A DNA stretch of 23,272 nt from an uncultured Oscillospiraceae bacterium (GTDB taxonomy: Bacteria > Bacillota > Clostridia > Oscillospirales > Oscillospiraceae). Of the stretch, positions 6,405 through 13,238 are shown one piece after another. The stretch covers positions 1 through 23,272 of the forward strand of contig CALDMA010000130.1 of the NCBI GenBank assembly GCA_937915075.1. Direction: 5' to 3'. Each line of letters begins with the position of its first letter. Within the stretch, counting starts at the first letter, position 1. The notes beneath the pieces were generated by a model. That model did not search any database. It worked only from the letters and a program-made list of their open reading frames with translations, and was not told the DNA's origin. The translations under genes were made by a program, and so were the position numbers.

Positions 6405-6764
6405 GTGTACAATCGTTATCTGCGCAACGATCAGGGCGTTTACACCTGTGTCCCGCAGGAGGAACCGCGCCGCTCGCCGCGGCCGGAGCCCATCGGAAGC
6501 AGCGCGCCGCCCCCGCGCCGCGAGCCTCCGCCAAGGGAGCCGCCGCGGGATACGCCGCCTCCCCCGCCAAACGGCGGCAGGCCGGAGGCCGACGGCGGCG
6601 CGTTCCGTGAGGGCTTTCAATTCCTTGACAGGTTGTTGGAAAAGCTCCATTTGCAAGATCTTGACGGCGCGGACCTGATGCTGCTGCTCCTGCTCTTCTT
6701 CCTCTTTGAGGAAAAGGCGGACGACGAGCTGCTCATCGCCCTCGGATTGCTGCTCATTCTATGA
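6405..6764 (+). CDS. Proline-rich protein with C-terminal hydrophobic tail, third of three
   Basis: A GTG at 6405, seven bases after GGAGG, opens a 119-residue frame. Residues 1-20 (YNRYLRNDQGVYTCVPQEE) are soluble, 21-60 are rich in proline and arginine, and 67-85 form an amphipathic helix. The tail from 91 consists of two hydrophobic blocks, LMLLLLLFFLF and LLIALGLLLIL, separated by the acidic EEKADDE. A tail of this form (leucine block, acidic turn, leucine block at the very end) recurs in small proteins of Clostridia. It could anchor the protein in a membrane or drive assembly. Its function is unknown. A CDS is supported by the ribosome binding site, the coupling to the preceding stop and the terminator placed directly after the stop. 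Confidence 0.82.
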   Translation: MYNRYLRNDQGVYTCVPQEEPRRSPRPEPIGSSAPPPRREPPPREPPRDTPPPPPNGGRPEADGGAFREGFQFLDRLLEKLHLQDLDGADLMLLLLLFFLFEEKADDELLIALGLLLIL

Positions 6765-6793
6765 AAAACGACTGACCGCCGGTCAGTCGTTTT
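6765..6793. terminator. Bidirectional terminator between convergent genes
   Basis: Nine-base arms CGACTGACC and GGTCAGTCG (6769-6789) with loop GCC are flanked by AAAA and TTTT, so the hairpin can work in both directions. It directly follows the stop of the plus-strand cluster, and the minus-strand gene ends inside its right arm (TGA at 6783-6785). Confidence 0.88.
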
Positions 6794-7559
6794 CGCTTAT
6801 CTCCTTGGTCGCGGCGACGGCCGGCTCATAGAGCACCGTGCCGTTCGGCAGGGTGAAATCCTCCGCGTCCACGCCGTCGTAGCTGACCGTCAGCGCCGCC
6901 ATGCGGTAGACAACCGCGCCATCGCACTCGCGCTCCGCCGCGGCAAGCAGCCCCGAGCTTACGCTGACCCAGTAGCGCTCGACATAGCCCGCCTCGTCGG
7001 GCTCGGTCTCCACATAGATGCAGTTCACGCCCTCGAGCGCGCGGTAGTCCGCCGCCGCGATGCGCTCCGGCGGCAGCGCGAGGATTTCCTCATAGGTCAA
7101 TATTCCCTGCTCCGCGTCCTGCGTGAGCGCGGAGGCGCCGGAATAGACCTTTCGGCTGCTGCCGTACCAGATGTAGACCGCATCATCGCCGGTGATGACG
7201 TGGCGGGTCTGCCCGTCCGTTTCCGTGACGTCGAGCCGCAGCCAGCCGTCCGCGGCTGCCGCCGTGATGACGCTCACGCCGCTGCCGCCGCTCCAGTAGC
7301 GCTCGACCGTGATGGTGCGCGTGTACACGCGCGGGCGCGTGAGCACCTCAATGGCGCTCTGCACCGTGTCGGGACGGACCTCCACGCGGTCAACGGCCTC
7401 GTTGTCCACGGTGGGGCCGCTCGGCTCCGTTGTGCTCGGCTCCGGCGGCAGCACGATCTTCTCCGGCTCGCGCAGACTGCCGCGCACCATAAAGGCGACG
7501 ACGAGCAGGACCAGCAGGATGCACGCGATGCCGATCGGCGTCATTTTCTGTTTTCCCAT
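6783..7559 (-). CDS. Membrane-anchored extracytoplasmic protein of unknown function
   Basis: From the ATG at 7557-7559, preceded by GGAGG, the product has 258 residues. It has a short basic N-terminus, one membrane helix (IGIACILLVLLVVAFMV, about 9-25), a T/P-rich linker at about 34-52, and an outer domain. This domain is rich in alternating strands (VYTRTITVERYWSGGSGVSV, DDAVYIWYGSSRKVYSG, VNCIYVETEPDEAGYVERYW). That pattern, with a bound-molecule-like barrel of antiparallel strands, recalls LolA/RseB-like lipoprotein-carrier folds, but no diagnostic motif is visible. It is the last gene of the trpS-tagO-mnaA unit, 28 bp after mnaA, so a role in envelope polymer handling is possible. The upstream in-frame extension is rejected because it is arginine-rich and unlike a signal sequence. 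Confidence 0.8.
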   Translation of the reverse strand: MGKQKMTPIGIACILLVLLVVAFMVRGSLREPEKIVLPPEPSTTEPSGPTVDNEAVDRVEVRPDTVQSAIEVLTRPRVYTRTITVERYWSGGSGVSVITAAAADGWLRLDVTETDGQTRHVITGDDAVYIWYGSSRKVYSGASALTQDAEQGILTYEEILALPPERIAAADYRALEGVNCIYVETEPDEAGYVERYWVSVSSGLLAAAERECDGAVVYRMAALTVSYDGVDAEDFTLPNGTVLYEPAVAATKEISEND

Positions 7560-7587
7560 CCTGCCGCCTCCTTTCCGCCGCGATTTT

Positions 7588-8736
7588 TTAAGCTCTGTGA
7601 TCCTCCGGCCGCTCCGCGCGCAGGCCGAAGTACCATTCGATCGCGTCCGCGATGCGCGCGCAGGCGTGACCGTCGCCGTAAGGATTGACCGCGTGGGCCA
7701 TCGCCGCATAGGCGGCAGGATCGTTCAGCAGCTCATTTGCCAGCGCGAGGATCGCGTCACGCTCCACGCCCGCGAGCTTCACCGTGCCGGCGGCGACTGC
7801 CTCGGGGCGCTCCGTCTCGCGCCGCAGGACAAGCACCGGCTTGCCGAGCGCGGGAGCCTCCTCCTGCAAGCCGCCGGAGTCGGTCATGACCATATAGCAG
7901 CGCGCCATCAGGTTATGCATCTCGTCCGCGCTCAGCGGCGCGATCAGATGTACATTCCCGATGCCGTCCAGATGCCGGTGGGCACACTCCTGCACCACCG
8001 GAGAGAGATGCACCGGATAGACCAGCTCCGCTTCCGGGTGCGTCCCGGCAAGCTCCGCGAGCGCGGACATGATATCCTCCATCGGCTGTCCGTAATTCTC
8101 GCGCCGGTGGCAGGTCACAAGGATGACCTTCCTGTTCGCGTAGTCCAGCTCGTTGAGCAGCTCCGTCGTAAAGCGATAGTCCTTGCGCACCGTTGTCTTC
8201 AAAGCGTCAATGACCGTGTTGCCGGTGACGAACACGCCCTCGGTCACGCCCTCGCGCGCAAGGTTTGCGCGGTTATTCTCCGTGGGGCAGAAATAAAGGT
8301 CGGCAAGCCGCGTGACAAGCTGACGGTTCATCTCCTCGGGATAGGGCGAATACTTGTCGTAGGTGCGCAGCCCCGCCTCGACGTGGCCGATCTTCACCTT
8401 GTGGTAAAAGGCCGAGAGTGCGCCGGCGAAGGTCGTGGAGGTATCGCCGTGGACAAGGATCATATCGGGCGCAAAGCGGTCGATGACCTCGTCCATACCG
8501 GTCAGGCACTTACAGGTGATGGTCGAGAGCGTCTGACGCGGGGTCATAATGTCGAGGTCGGCGTCCGCCCTGAGGTCAAAGACCTGCATGACGCTGTCGA
8601 GCATCTCGCGGTGCTGCGCCGTCACGCAGCAAAGGCTCTCGATGCCCTCGCGCCGCGCGAGCTCCTTGACGAGCGGAGCCATCTTGATCGCCTCCGGCCG
8701 CGTGCCGAAGACGCTCATCACTTTAATTTTCTTCAT
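7588..8736 (-). CDS. mnaA: UDP-N-acetylglucosamine 2-epimerase (non-hydrolysing)
   Basis: The enzyme interconverts UDP-GlcNAc and UDP-ManNAc in the cytoplasm, supplying ManNAc for wall teichoic acid linkage units or capsule. It has 382 residues from the ATG at 8734-8736. Family motifs are GTRPEAIK (11-18), HGDT (96-99), HVEAGLR (118-124), PEEMNR (133-138), HRRENYG (210-216) and the C-terminal TDSGGLQEEAPALGKPVLVLR. The start is set by MKKIKVMSVFGTRPE and a GGAGGAGAAGG site. The in-frame upstream extension is arginine-rich and would overlap the tagO reading frame by far more. Gene start and tagO end overlap by 14 bp, which supports co-translation with the transferase that uses the same sugar nucleotide. 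Confidence 0.95.
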   Translation of the reverse strand: MKKIKVMSVFGTRPEAIKMAPLVKELARREGIESLCCVTAQHREMLDSVMQVFDLRADADLDIMTPRQTLSTITCKCLTGMDEVIDRFAPDMILVHGDTSTTFAGALSAFYHKVKIGHVEAGLRTYDKYSPYPEEMNRQLVTRLADLYFCPTENNRANLAREGVTEGVFVTGNTVIDALKTTVRKDYRFTTELLNELDYANRKVILVTCHRRENYGQPMEDIMSALAELAGTHPEAELVYPVHLSPVVQECAHRHLDGIGNVHLIAPLSADEMHNLMARCYMVMTDSGGLQEEAPALGKPVLVLRRETERPEAVAAGTVKLAGVERDAILALANELLNDPAAYAAMAHAVNPYGDGHACARIADAIEWYFGLRAERPEDHRA

Positions 8737-9865
8737 ACTTCTCTTCCTTCTCCTCCGGCGCAGGCGCGGCAGGCTGCGCCTGCGTCCCCTCCTGCTCCAG
8801 TTCCTTTTCGTGGGCGGTCTCCGCGATCTCACGCGGGAAAATGACGCGCGAGGCGACATAGGCCACCGCCGCGAGCGTAAGGAGCAGCAGCATCGCCTTC
8901 AGCTCGCCGCTCGTCGTGAGCACGACGGCGGACAGGCCCAGCAGACTGCTCACCACATACAGCGCCGCCACCGTCTGCTTCTGGTTGAGGCCCATATCCA
9001 TCATGCGGTGATGGATGTGCCCGCGGTCCGGCGTCATGGGGCTCTGCCCGCGCGCCACGCGGCGCACGATGGCAAAGGCCGTGTCGAAGATCGGCAAGCC
9101 CAGCACCAGAAACGGCACCGCGAACGAAACGATGGCGTAATACTTGAACAGGCCCTGAATGGAATAGGTCGCTAAAATGTAACCCAAGAAGGTCGAGCCG
9201 GTGTCACCCATGAACATCTTCGCCGGGTTCTTGTTATACGGCATGAAGCCGAGGCACGCGCCCGCGAGCGCCGCCATCACGATGGCGACCTGCTGCTCGG
9301 AGACGAGAATGGCAATGACGAGCATCGTCATCGCGCTGATGGTCGAAACGCCGCTGGCAAGGCCGTCAAGCCCGTCGATGAGGTTCACGGCGTTCGTCAC
9401 GCCGACGATCCACAGCACCGTCACGGGATACTTCATCCAGCCGAGCGACCAGTAGGGCGCGTCGGAAAAGATGTTGGGGTTCGTCAGAATCTCGATCACC
9501 ACGCCGTGATACACGGCGACCAGCGCCGCGCAGATCTGCACGAGGAACTTGAACTTCGCGCGCAGCGGCGTCATATCGTCCACCACGCCGAGCACCACGA
9601 TGATGACCGCGCCGAGCAGGATGCCCTTCATCTGGTGGTCGATGTGGACGAAGAGCAGGATGCTGACCATGAAGCCGAGGAAGATCGCGAGTCCGCCCAG
9701 CCGCGGCACCGGCTTCTTGTGCATCCGGCGGCTGTCCTTCGGCACGTCGATCGCGCCGATCTTGTAGGCAAACGACTTCACGAGCGGGCACATAATGAAG
9801 CTCACGACCATCGCGCACACGAGCGCGGCGCCCACCCAAAGCAAAAGCTCTTTCTGAATATCCAT
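8723..9865 (-). CDS. tagO: Undecaprenyl-phosphate GlcNAc-1-phosphate transferase (TagO/WecA-like)
   Basis: This polytopic membrane enzyme transfers GlcNAc-1-phosphate from UDP-GlcNAc to undecaprenyl phosphate, the first step in wall teichoic acid and other envelope polymers. The 380 residues form about ten to eleven membrane helices. Motifs are RRMHKKPVPRLGG (46-58), VVDDM with the catalytic aspartates D96 and D97, NLIDGLDGLA (161-170), FMGDTGS (218-224) and the HIHH nucleotide-binding loop (283-286), which marks the GlcNAc rather than the MurNAc-pentapeptide (MraY) branch. The last 40 residues are a charged A/P/E-rich tail not found in typical TagO. The ATG at 9863-9865 has AGAGGA upstream, and trpS ends eight bases before it. 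Confidence 0.94.
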   Translation of the reverse strand: MDIQKELLLWVGAALVCAMVVSFIMCPLVKSFAYKIGAIDVPKDSRRMHKKPVPRLGGLAIFLGFMVSILLFVHIDHQMKGILLGAVIIVVLGVVDDMTPLRAKFKFLVQICAALVAVYHGVVIEILTNPNIFSDAPYWSLGWMKYPVTVLWIVGVTNAVNLIDGLDGLASGVSTISAMTMLVIAILVSEQQVAIVMAALAGACLGFMPYNKNPAKMFMGDTGSTFLGYILATYSIQGLFKYYAIVSFAVPFLVLGLPIFDTAFAIVRRVARGQSPMTPDRGHIHHRMMDMGLNQKQTVAALYVVSSLLGLSAVVLTTSGELKAMLLLLTLAAVAYVASRVIFPREIAETAHEKELEQEGTQAQPAAPAPEEKEEKYEEN

Positions 9866-9873
9866 GTTTCCTC

Positions 9874-10878
9874 TTACCTGGCGACGAAGCCGACCTTCTT
9901 GTAGACCTTGCGCAGCGTCTTTTCCGCGAGGTAGGACGCCTTCTGCGCGCCGTCCTTGTAGACGCTCTCAAGGTATGCCTTGTCCGCCGTCAGGCGCTCG
10001 GCCTCCTCACGGATGGGGCGCAGCAGTTCGATGACCGACTCGGCCACGGCGGGCTTGAAGATGCCATAGCCCTGTCCGGCGAACGCGGCCTCCGCCTCGT
10101 CGACGGTCTTGCCGGTCGCGGCGCAGTAGATGGAAAGCAGGTTGGAGATGCCGGGCTTATTCTCCTTATCGAACTTCACGCAGGCGTCGCAGTCCGTCAC
10201 CGCGCGCTTGAACTTGCACATGATATCCTCGGGCTTGTCCATCATGTAAACGCAGCCGTCGGGGTCGGACTTGGACATTTTGCTCGTCGGGTCGCCGAGA
10301 CTCATCACGCGCGCGCCCATCTTCGGAATAAACGGCTCGGGCAGCGTGAAGGTGTCGCCGTACACGCCGTTGAAGCGCTGCGCGATGTCGCGGCAGAGCT
10401 CGACGTGCTGCTTCTGATCCTGGCCGACCGGCACGAGGTCAGCCTGATAGACAAGAATATCCGCCGCCATCAGCACCGGGTAGGTGAACAGGCCCGCGGT
10501 GATGTTGTCCGCGTGCTTGGCAGCCTTATCCTTGAACTGTGTCATGCGGCTCAGCTCGCCGAACTGCGTGTAGCAGCCGAGCACCCACGAGAGCTCTGCG
10601 TGCTGGGGCACATGGCTCTGAATGAACATGATGTTCTTCGCGGGATCAAGCCCGCAGGCAATGTACTGCGCGAGCTGGTTGACCGAGCGGCGGCGCAGGT
10701 CGGCGGGATTCTGGCGCACGGTGATAGCGTGCATATCCACGATGCAGTACAGGCAGTTGTATTCATCCTGCAGGCTCACCCAGTTCTTGATGGCTCCCAT
10801 GTAGGAGCCGAGCGTCAGCTCGCCGCTGGGCTGGATGCCGCTGAAAATTCTCTTTTTGGCCGGAGCGTTTGCTTCCAT
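9874..10878 (-). CDS. trpS: Tryptophanyl-tRNA synthetase
   Basis: TrpS charges tRNA-Trp with tryptophan. The 334-residue class I synthetase has the nucleotide-binding start FSGIQPSGELTLGSYMGA, in which TLGS (22-25) takes the place of HIGH, and the KMSKS loop at 200-204 (SKMSKSDPDGCV). Other family blocks are DMHAITVR, ADILVYQADLVPVGQDQKQH and GDTFTLPEPFIP. The length and C-terminal helical domain are normal. The ATG at 10876-10878 has AGGAAA upstream. The gene heads a minus-strand unit with tagO, mnaA and a membrane protein. Its leader is only about 60 bases, so it has no T-box, although trpS genes in Firmicutes often do. Confidence 0.97.
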   Translation of the reverse strand: MEANAPAKKRIFSGIQPSGELTLGSYMGAIKNWVSLQDEYNCLYCIVDMHAITVRQNPADLRRRSVNQLAQYIACGLDPAKNIMFIQSHVPQHAELSWVLGCYTQFGELSRMTQFKDKAAKHADNITAGLFTYPVLMAADILVYQADLVPVGQDQKQHVELCRDIAQRFNGVYGDTFTLPEPFIPKMGARVMSLGDPTSKMSKSDPDGCVYMMDKPEDIMCKFKRAVTDCDACVKFDKENKPGISNLLSIYCAATGKTVDEAEAAFAGQGYGIFKPAVAESVIELLRPIREEAERLTADKAYLESVYKDGAQKASYLAEKTLRKVYKKVGFVAR

Positions 10879-10947
10879 AATGATTTTCCTCGTTTCTATC
10901 GTGATTGGCGCACAGGGCGCGGAAAGTGCCTATGTTCTCAATTTGAT

Positions 10948-10976
10948 ATCATACCACACTTATTCTAAAAAGACAA
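10948..10976 (-). promoter_or_regulatory. Promoter of trpS operon
   Basis: Minus strand TTGTCT (10971-10976), a 17-bp spacer and TATGAT (10948-10953). The 5' leader to the trpS ATG would be about 60 bases. The -35 lies seven bases from that of gltX, so the two promoters are back to back. Confidence 0.75.
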
Positions 10977-10983
10977 GAGAACC

Positions 10984-11012
10984 TTGACAAGCGCGGGCAC
11001 AAAATGTAAACT
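10984..11012 (+). promoter_or_regulatory. Promoter of gltX-spoIIM-like unit
   Basis: TTGACA (10984-10989), a 17-bp spacer and TAAACT (11007-11012, four of six). It leaves a leader of about 30 bases before the gltX ATG and also shows that the long in-frame version of gltX starting at 10984 is not real. Confidence 0.8.
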
Positions 11013-11049
11013 GAAGAACACTGAAATTTTTGCTTCAGGAGGTCATCCC

Positions 11050-12540
11050 ATGTCCCTTGATATGACGTACTTCAACGAGATGGAGGCGAAGATCCCGCAC
11101 GGTAAGGTCCGCACGCGCTTCGCTCCCTCCCCCACCGGCTATATGCACGTCGGCAACCTGCGCACTGCGCTTTACACCTGGCTCATCGCGCGCAACGCGG
11201 GCGGCACCTTCATCCTCCGCATCGAGGACACCGACCAAGGCCGCCTCATCGAGGGCGCGACCGACGTCATTTACCGCACGCTGGCCGAGTGCGGGCTCGA
11301 TCACGACGAAGGCCCCGACGTCGGCGGTCCCGTGGCTCCCTACATCCAGTCCGAGCGCCGCGACACCTACGGAAAATACGCCGAGCTGCTCGTCGAACGC
11401 GGCGGCGCCTATTACTGCTTCTGCGAAAAGACGGAGAGCGCCGAGGATTCCGGCGAGTTCGACCGCGCGGACGATCCCTGCCGCGACCTGCCGCTCGACG
11501 AGGCCCGCGCCCGCGTCGCCGCCGGCGAGCCCTATGTCATCCGCCAGCGCATCCCCAAGGAGGGCACCACCACCTTCCACGACGCCATCTTCGGCGACAT
11601 CACGGTAGAGAATAAAACGCTCGACGATCAGGTGCTTTTAAAGCGCGACGGTCTGCCGACCTACAACTTCGCCAACGTCATCGACGATCATCTCATGGGC
11701 ATCACTCATGTGGTCCGCGGCAGCGAGTACCTTTCCTCCGCACCGAAGTACAACCTGCTCTACGAGGCGTTCGGCTGGGAGGTCCCGACCTACGTCCACT
11801 GCTCCCCCGTCATGCGTGACAGTCAGCACAAAATGTCCAAGCGCCACGGCGATCCGAGCTACGAGGACCTCAAGGCGCAGGGCTTCCTGACGCCCGCCAT
11901 TTTGAACTATGTGGCGCTTCTCGGCTGGTCGCCGCGCGGCGAGCGCGCCGAGCAGGAGTTCTTCACCATGCCCGAGCTGGCCGAGGCCTTCGACATTGCG
12001 GGCATCTCCAAGTCCCCCGCCATTTTCGACATCGAAAAGCTCACCTACTTCAACGCCAACTATATCCGCAATATGGCCCCCGAGGACTTCGCCAGGGCCG
12101 CCGAGCCGTTCATCCGTCAGAGCGTGAAGAACGAGGCATACTCCGTTTCCGAGATCGCGGCGCTGCTGCAGGCCCGCTGCGAGAAGCTCACCGACATTCC
12201 CGAGAAGGTCGATTTCTTCGACGCTCTCCCCGACTATGACCTCGCGTTCTACACAAACAAAAAGTCCAAGACCGACGCGGCGGTGTCGCTCGAGATGCTG
12301 CAGAAGGTCCTCCCAAAGCTCGAGGCGCTGAACGACTGGTCCACCGACGGCATCCACGATATGCTCATCGCGTTCGCGGAGGAGCTGGGCGTGAAGAACG
12401 CCACGCTCATGTGGCCCCTGCGCATCGCCTGCGCCGGTAAGCTCGTCACCCCCGGCGGCGCGGTCGAGATCTGCAAAATTCTCGGCAAGGACGAGACGAT
12501 CCGCCGCGTGAAGCGCGGCATCGAAAAGCTCGGCGGATGA
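11050..12540 (+). CDS. gltX: Glutamyl-tRNA synthetase
   Basis: GltX attaches glutamate to tRNA-Glu (and, if non-discriminating, to tRNA-Gln). The 496 residues start at the ATG at 11050, preceded by AGGAGGT. Class I signatures are RFAPSPTGYMHVGNLRTALY with HVGN at 33-36 and the HKMSKRHGDPSYEDL loop (KMSKR 261-265). GNLR and FILRIEDTDQ are typical of bacterial GluRS. The CFC pair at 123-125 with C144 resembles part of the zinc site of some GluRS enzymes, but the histidine is missing, so zinc binding is doubtful. The C-terminal anticodon-binding domain is complete. The stop overlaps the start of the next gene (ATGA). GatCAB is not in this window, so specificity for tRNA-Gln cannot be judged. Confidence 0.96.
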   Translation: MSLDMTYFNEMEAKIPHGKVRTRFAPSPTGYMHVGNLRTALYTWLIARNAGGTFILRIEDTDQGRLIEGATDVIYRTLAECGLDHDEGPDVGGPVAPYIQSERRDTYGKYAELLVERGGAYYCFCEKTESAEDSGEFDRADDPCRDLPLDEARARVAAGEPYVIRQRIPKEGTTTFHDAIFGDITVENKTLDDQVLLKRDGLPTYNFANVIDDHLMGITHVVRGSEYLSSAPKYNLLYEAFGWEVPTYVHCSPVMRDSQHKMSKRHGDPSYEDLKAQGFLTPAILNYVALLGWSPRGERAEQEFFTMPELAEAFDIAGISKSPAIFDIEKLTYFNANYIRNMAPEDFARAAEPFIRQSVKNEAYSVSEIAALLQARCEKLTDIPEKVDFFDALPDYDLAFYTNKKSKTDAAVSLEMLQKVLPKLEALNDWSTDGIHDMLIAFAEELGVKNATLMWPLRIACAGKLVTPGGAVEICKILGKDETIRRVKRGIEKLGG

Positions 12541-13163
12541 ACGAACTCAGCTCCTACCTCCGGCGCACGCTCTGCGAGGCGTGGCGGAACGGTTACGGCG
12601 AGGAGGCGCGCCGCGCCGCCATCGTCGCACCGCTGCTCACGCTCTTTGGCTTCGCCGCTGCGTGGTTCTTTCCGCAGCTGACCGACCACGTCATGGGCGT
12701 GCTCGAGCAGGCTGTCGACAGCGCCGGTCTCGGCTCCGTCACCGAGACGCGGGATATGGCAGCCGCCATCTTCGCCAACAACCTCACCGCCGCGTTTTCG
12801 GCGATCCTCTGGGGACTCGTTCCCTTCGCCTACCTTGCGGCTTTCCCGCTCGGCTTCAACTTCTTCCTGATCGGCGCGCTGGGCGCGTACTATGTGCGCA
12901 GCGGCTCAAGCCTTGGCGTCTACCTCGTCGGCATCCTTCCCCACGGCGTCTTCGAGCTGCCCGCGCTCGTGCTCTTCTGCGCGGCGGGGCTATACCTCTG
13001 CTCGCGCGTGACCGCGCGTGTGCGCGGAGACAAGGAGGTCCGCATCCTGCGGACGCTCTCCGAGGTCTCGACGCTCTTTCTCTATGTCATTCTGCCGCTG
13101 CTCGCCGCCGCGGCGCTCACGGAGGCCTATGTGACGCCGCGCCTGTTGGCGATGGTGCTCTGA
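12537..13163 (+). CDS. Stage II sporulation protein M-like membrane protein
   Basis: SpoIIM is part of the SpoIID-SpoIIM-SpoIIP complex that thins septal peptidoglycan and drives engulfment; related COG1300 proteins occur outside sporulation. The 208-residue product has about five membrane segments. The family block NNLTAAFSAILWGLVPF, followed by YLAAFPLGFNFFLIGALGAY and then VGILPHGVFELPALVL, is the typical core. The ATG at 12537 overlaps the gltX stop by four bases, and there is no separate ribosome binding site apart from sequence within gltX, so translation should be coupled to that gene. Unlike classical spoIIM it therefore seems to be expressed with a housekeeping synthetase. Whether it acts in engulfment is not certain. 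Confidence 0.87.
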   Translation: MNELSSYLRRTLCEAWRNGYGEEARRAAIVAPLLTLFGFAAAWFFPQLTDHVMGVLEQAVDSAGLGSVTETRDMAAAIFANNLTAAFSAILWGLVPFAYLAAFPLGFNFFLIGALGAYYVRSGSSLGVYLVGILPHGVFELPALVLFCAAGLYLCSRVTARVRGDKEVRILRTLSEVSTLFLYVILPLLAAAALTEAYVTPRLLAMVL

Positions 13164-13184
13164 CGCTTTCCTCTCTATTCGCAT

Positions 13185-13222
13185 AAAAAGCCCCCGCTGC
13201 CTTACGGCAGCGGGGACTTTTT
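13185..13222. terminator. Bidirectional terminator between SpoIIM-like gene and SLH gene
   Basis: Ten-base arms CCCCGCTGCC and GGCAGCGGGG (13192-13215) with loop TTAC are preceded by AAAAA and followed by ACTTTTT. It serves the plus-strand gltX unit and the minus-strand exporter-SLH unit, which converge here. Confidence 0.92.
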
Positions 13223-13238
13223 GCTATATGCGTTCCGC

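Noticed and set aside
7309..8844. 511-codon plus-strand frame opposite mnaA
   Set aside because: It is the complement of a gene with all epimerase motifs, rich in R/H/A/V as expected for an antisense shadow, and it crosses a gene boundary.
10984..11049. Longer gltX start at 10984
   Set aside because: This stretch contains the gltX promoter; a canonical AGGAGGT lies before the ATG at 11050.
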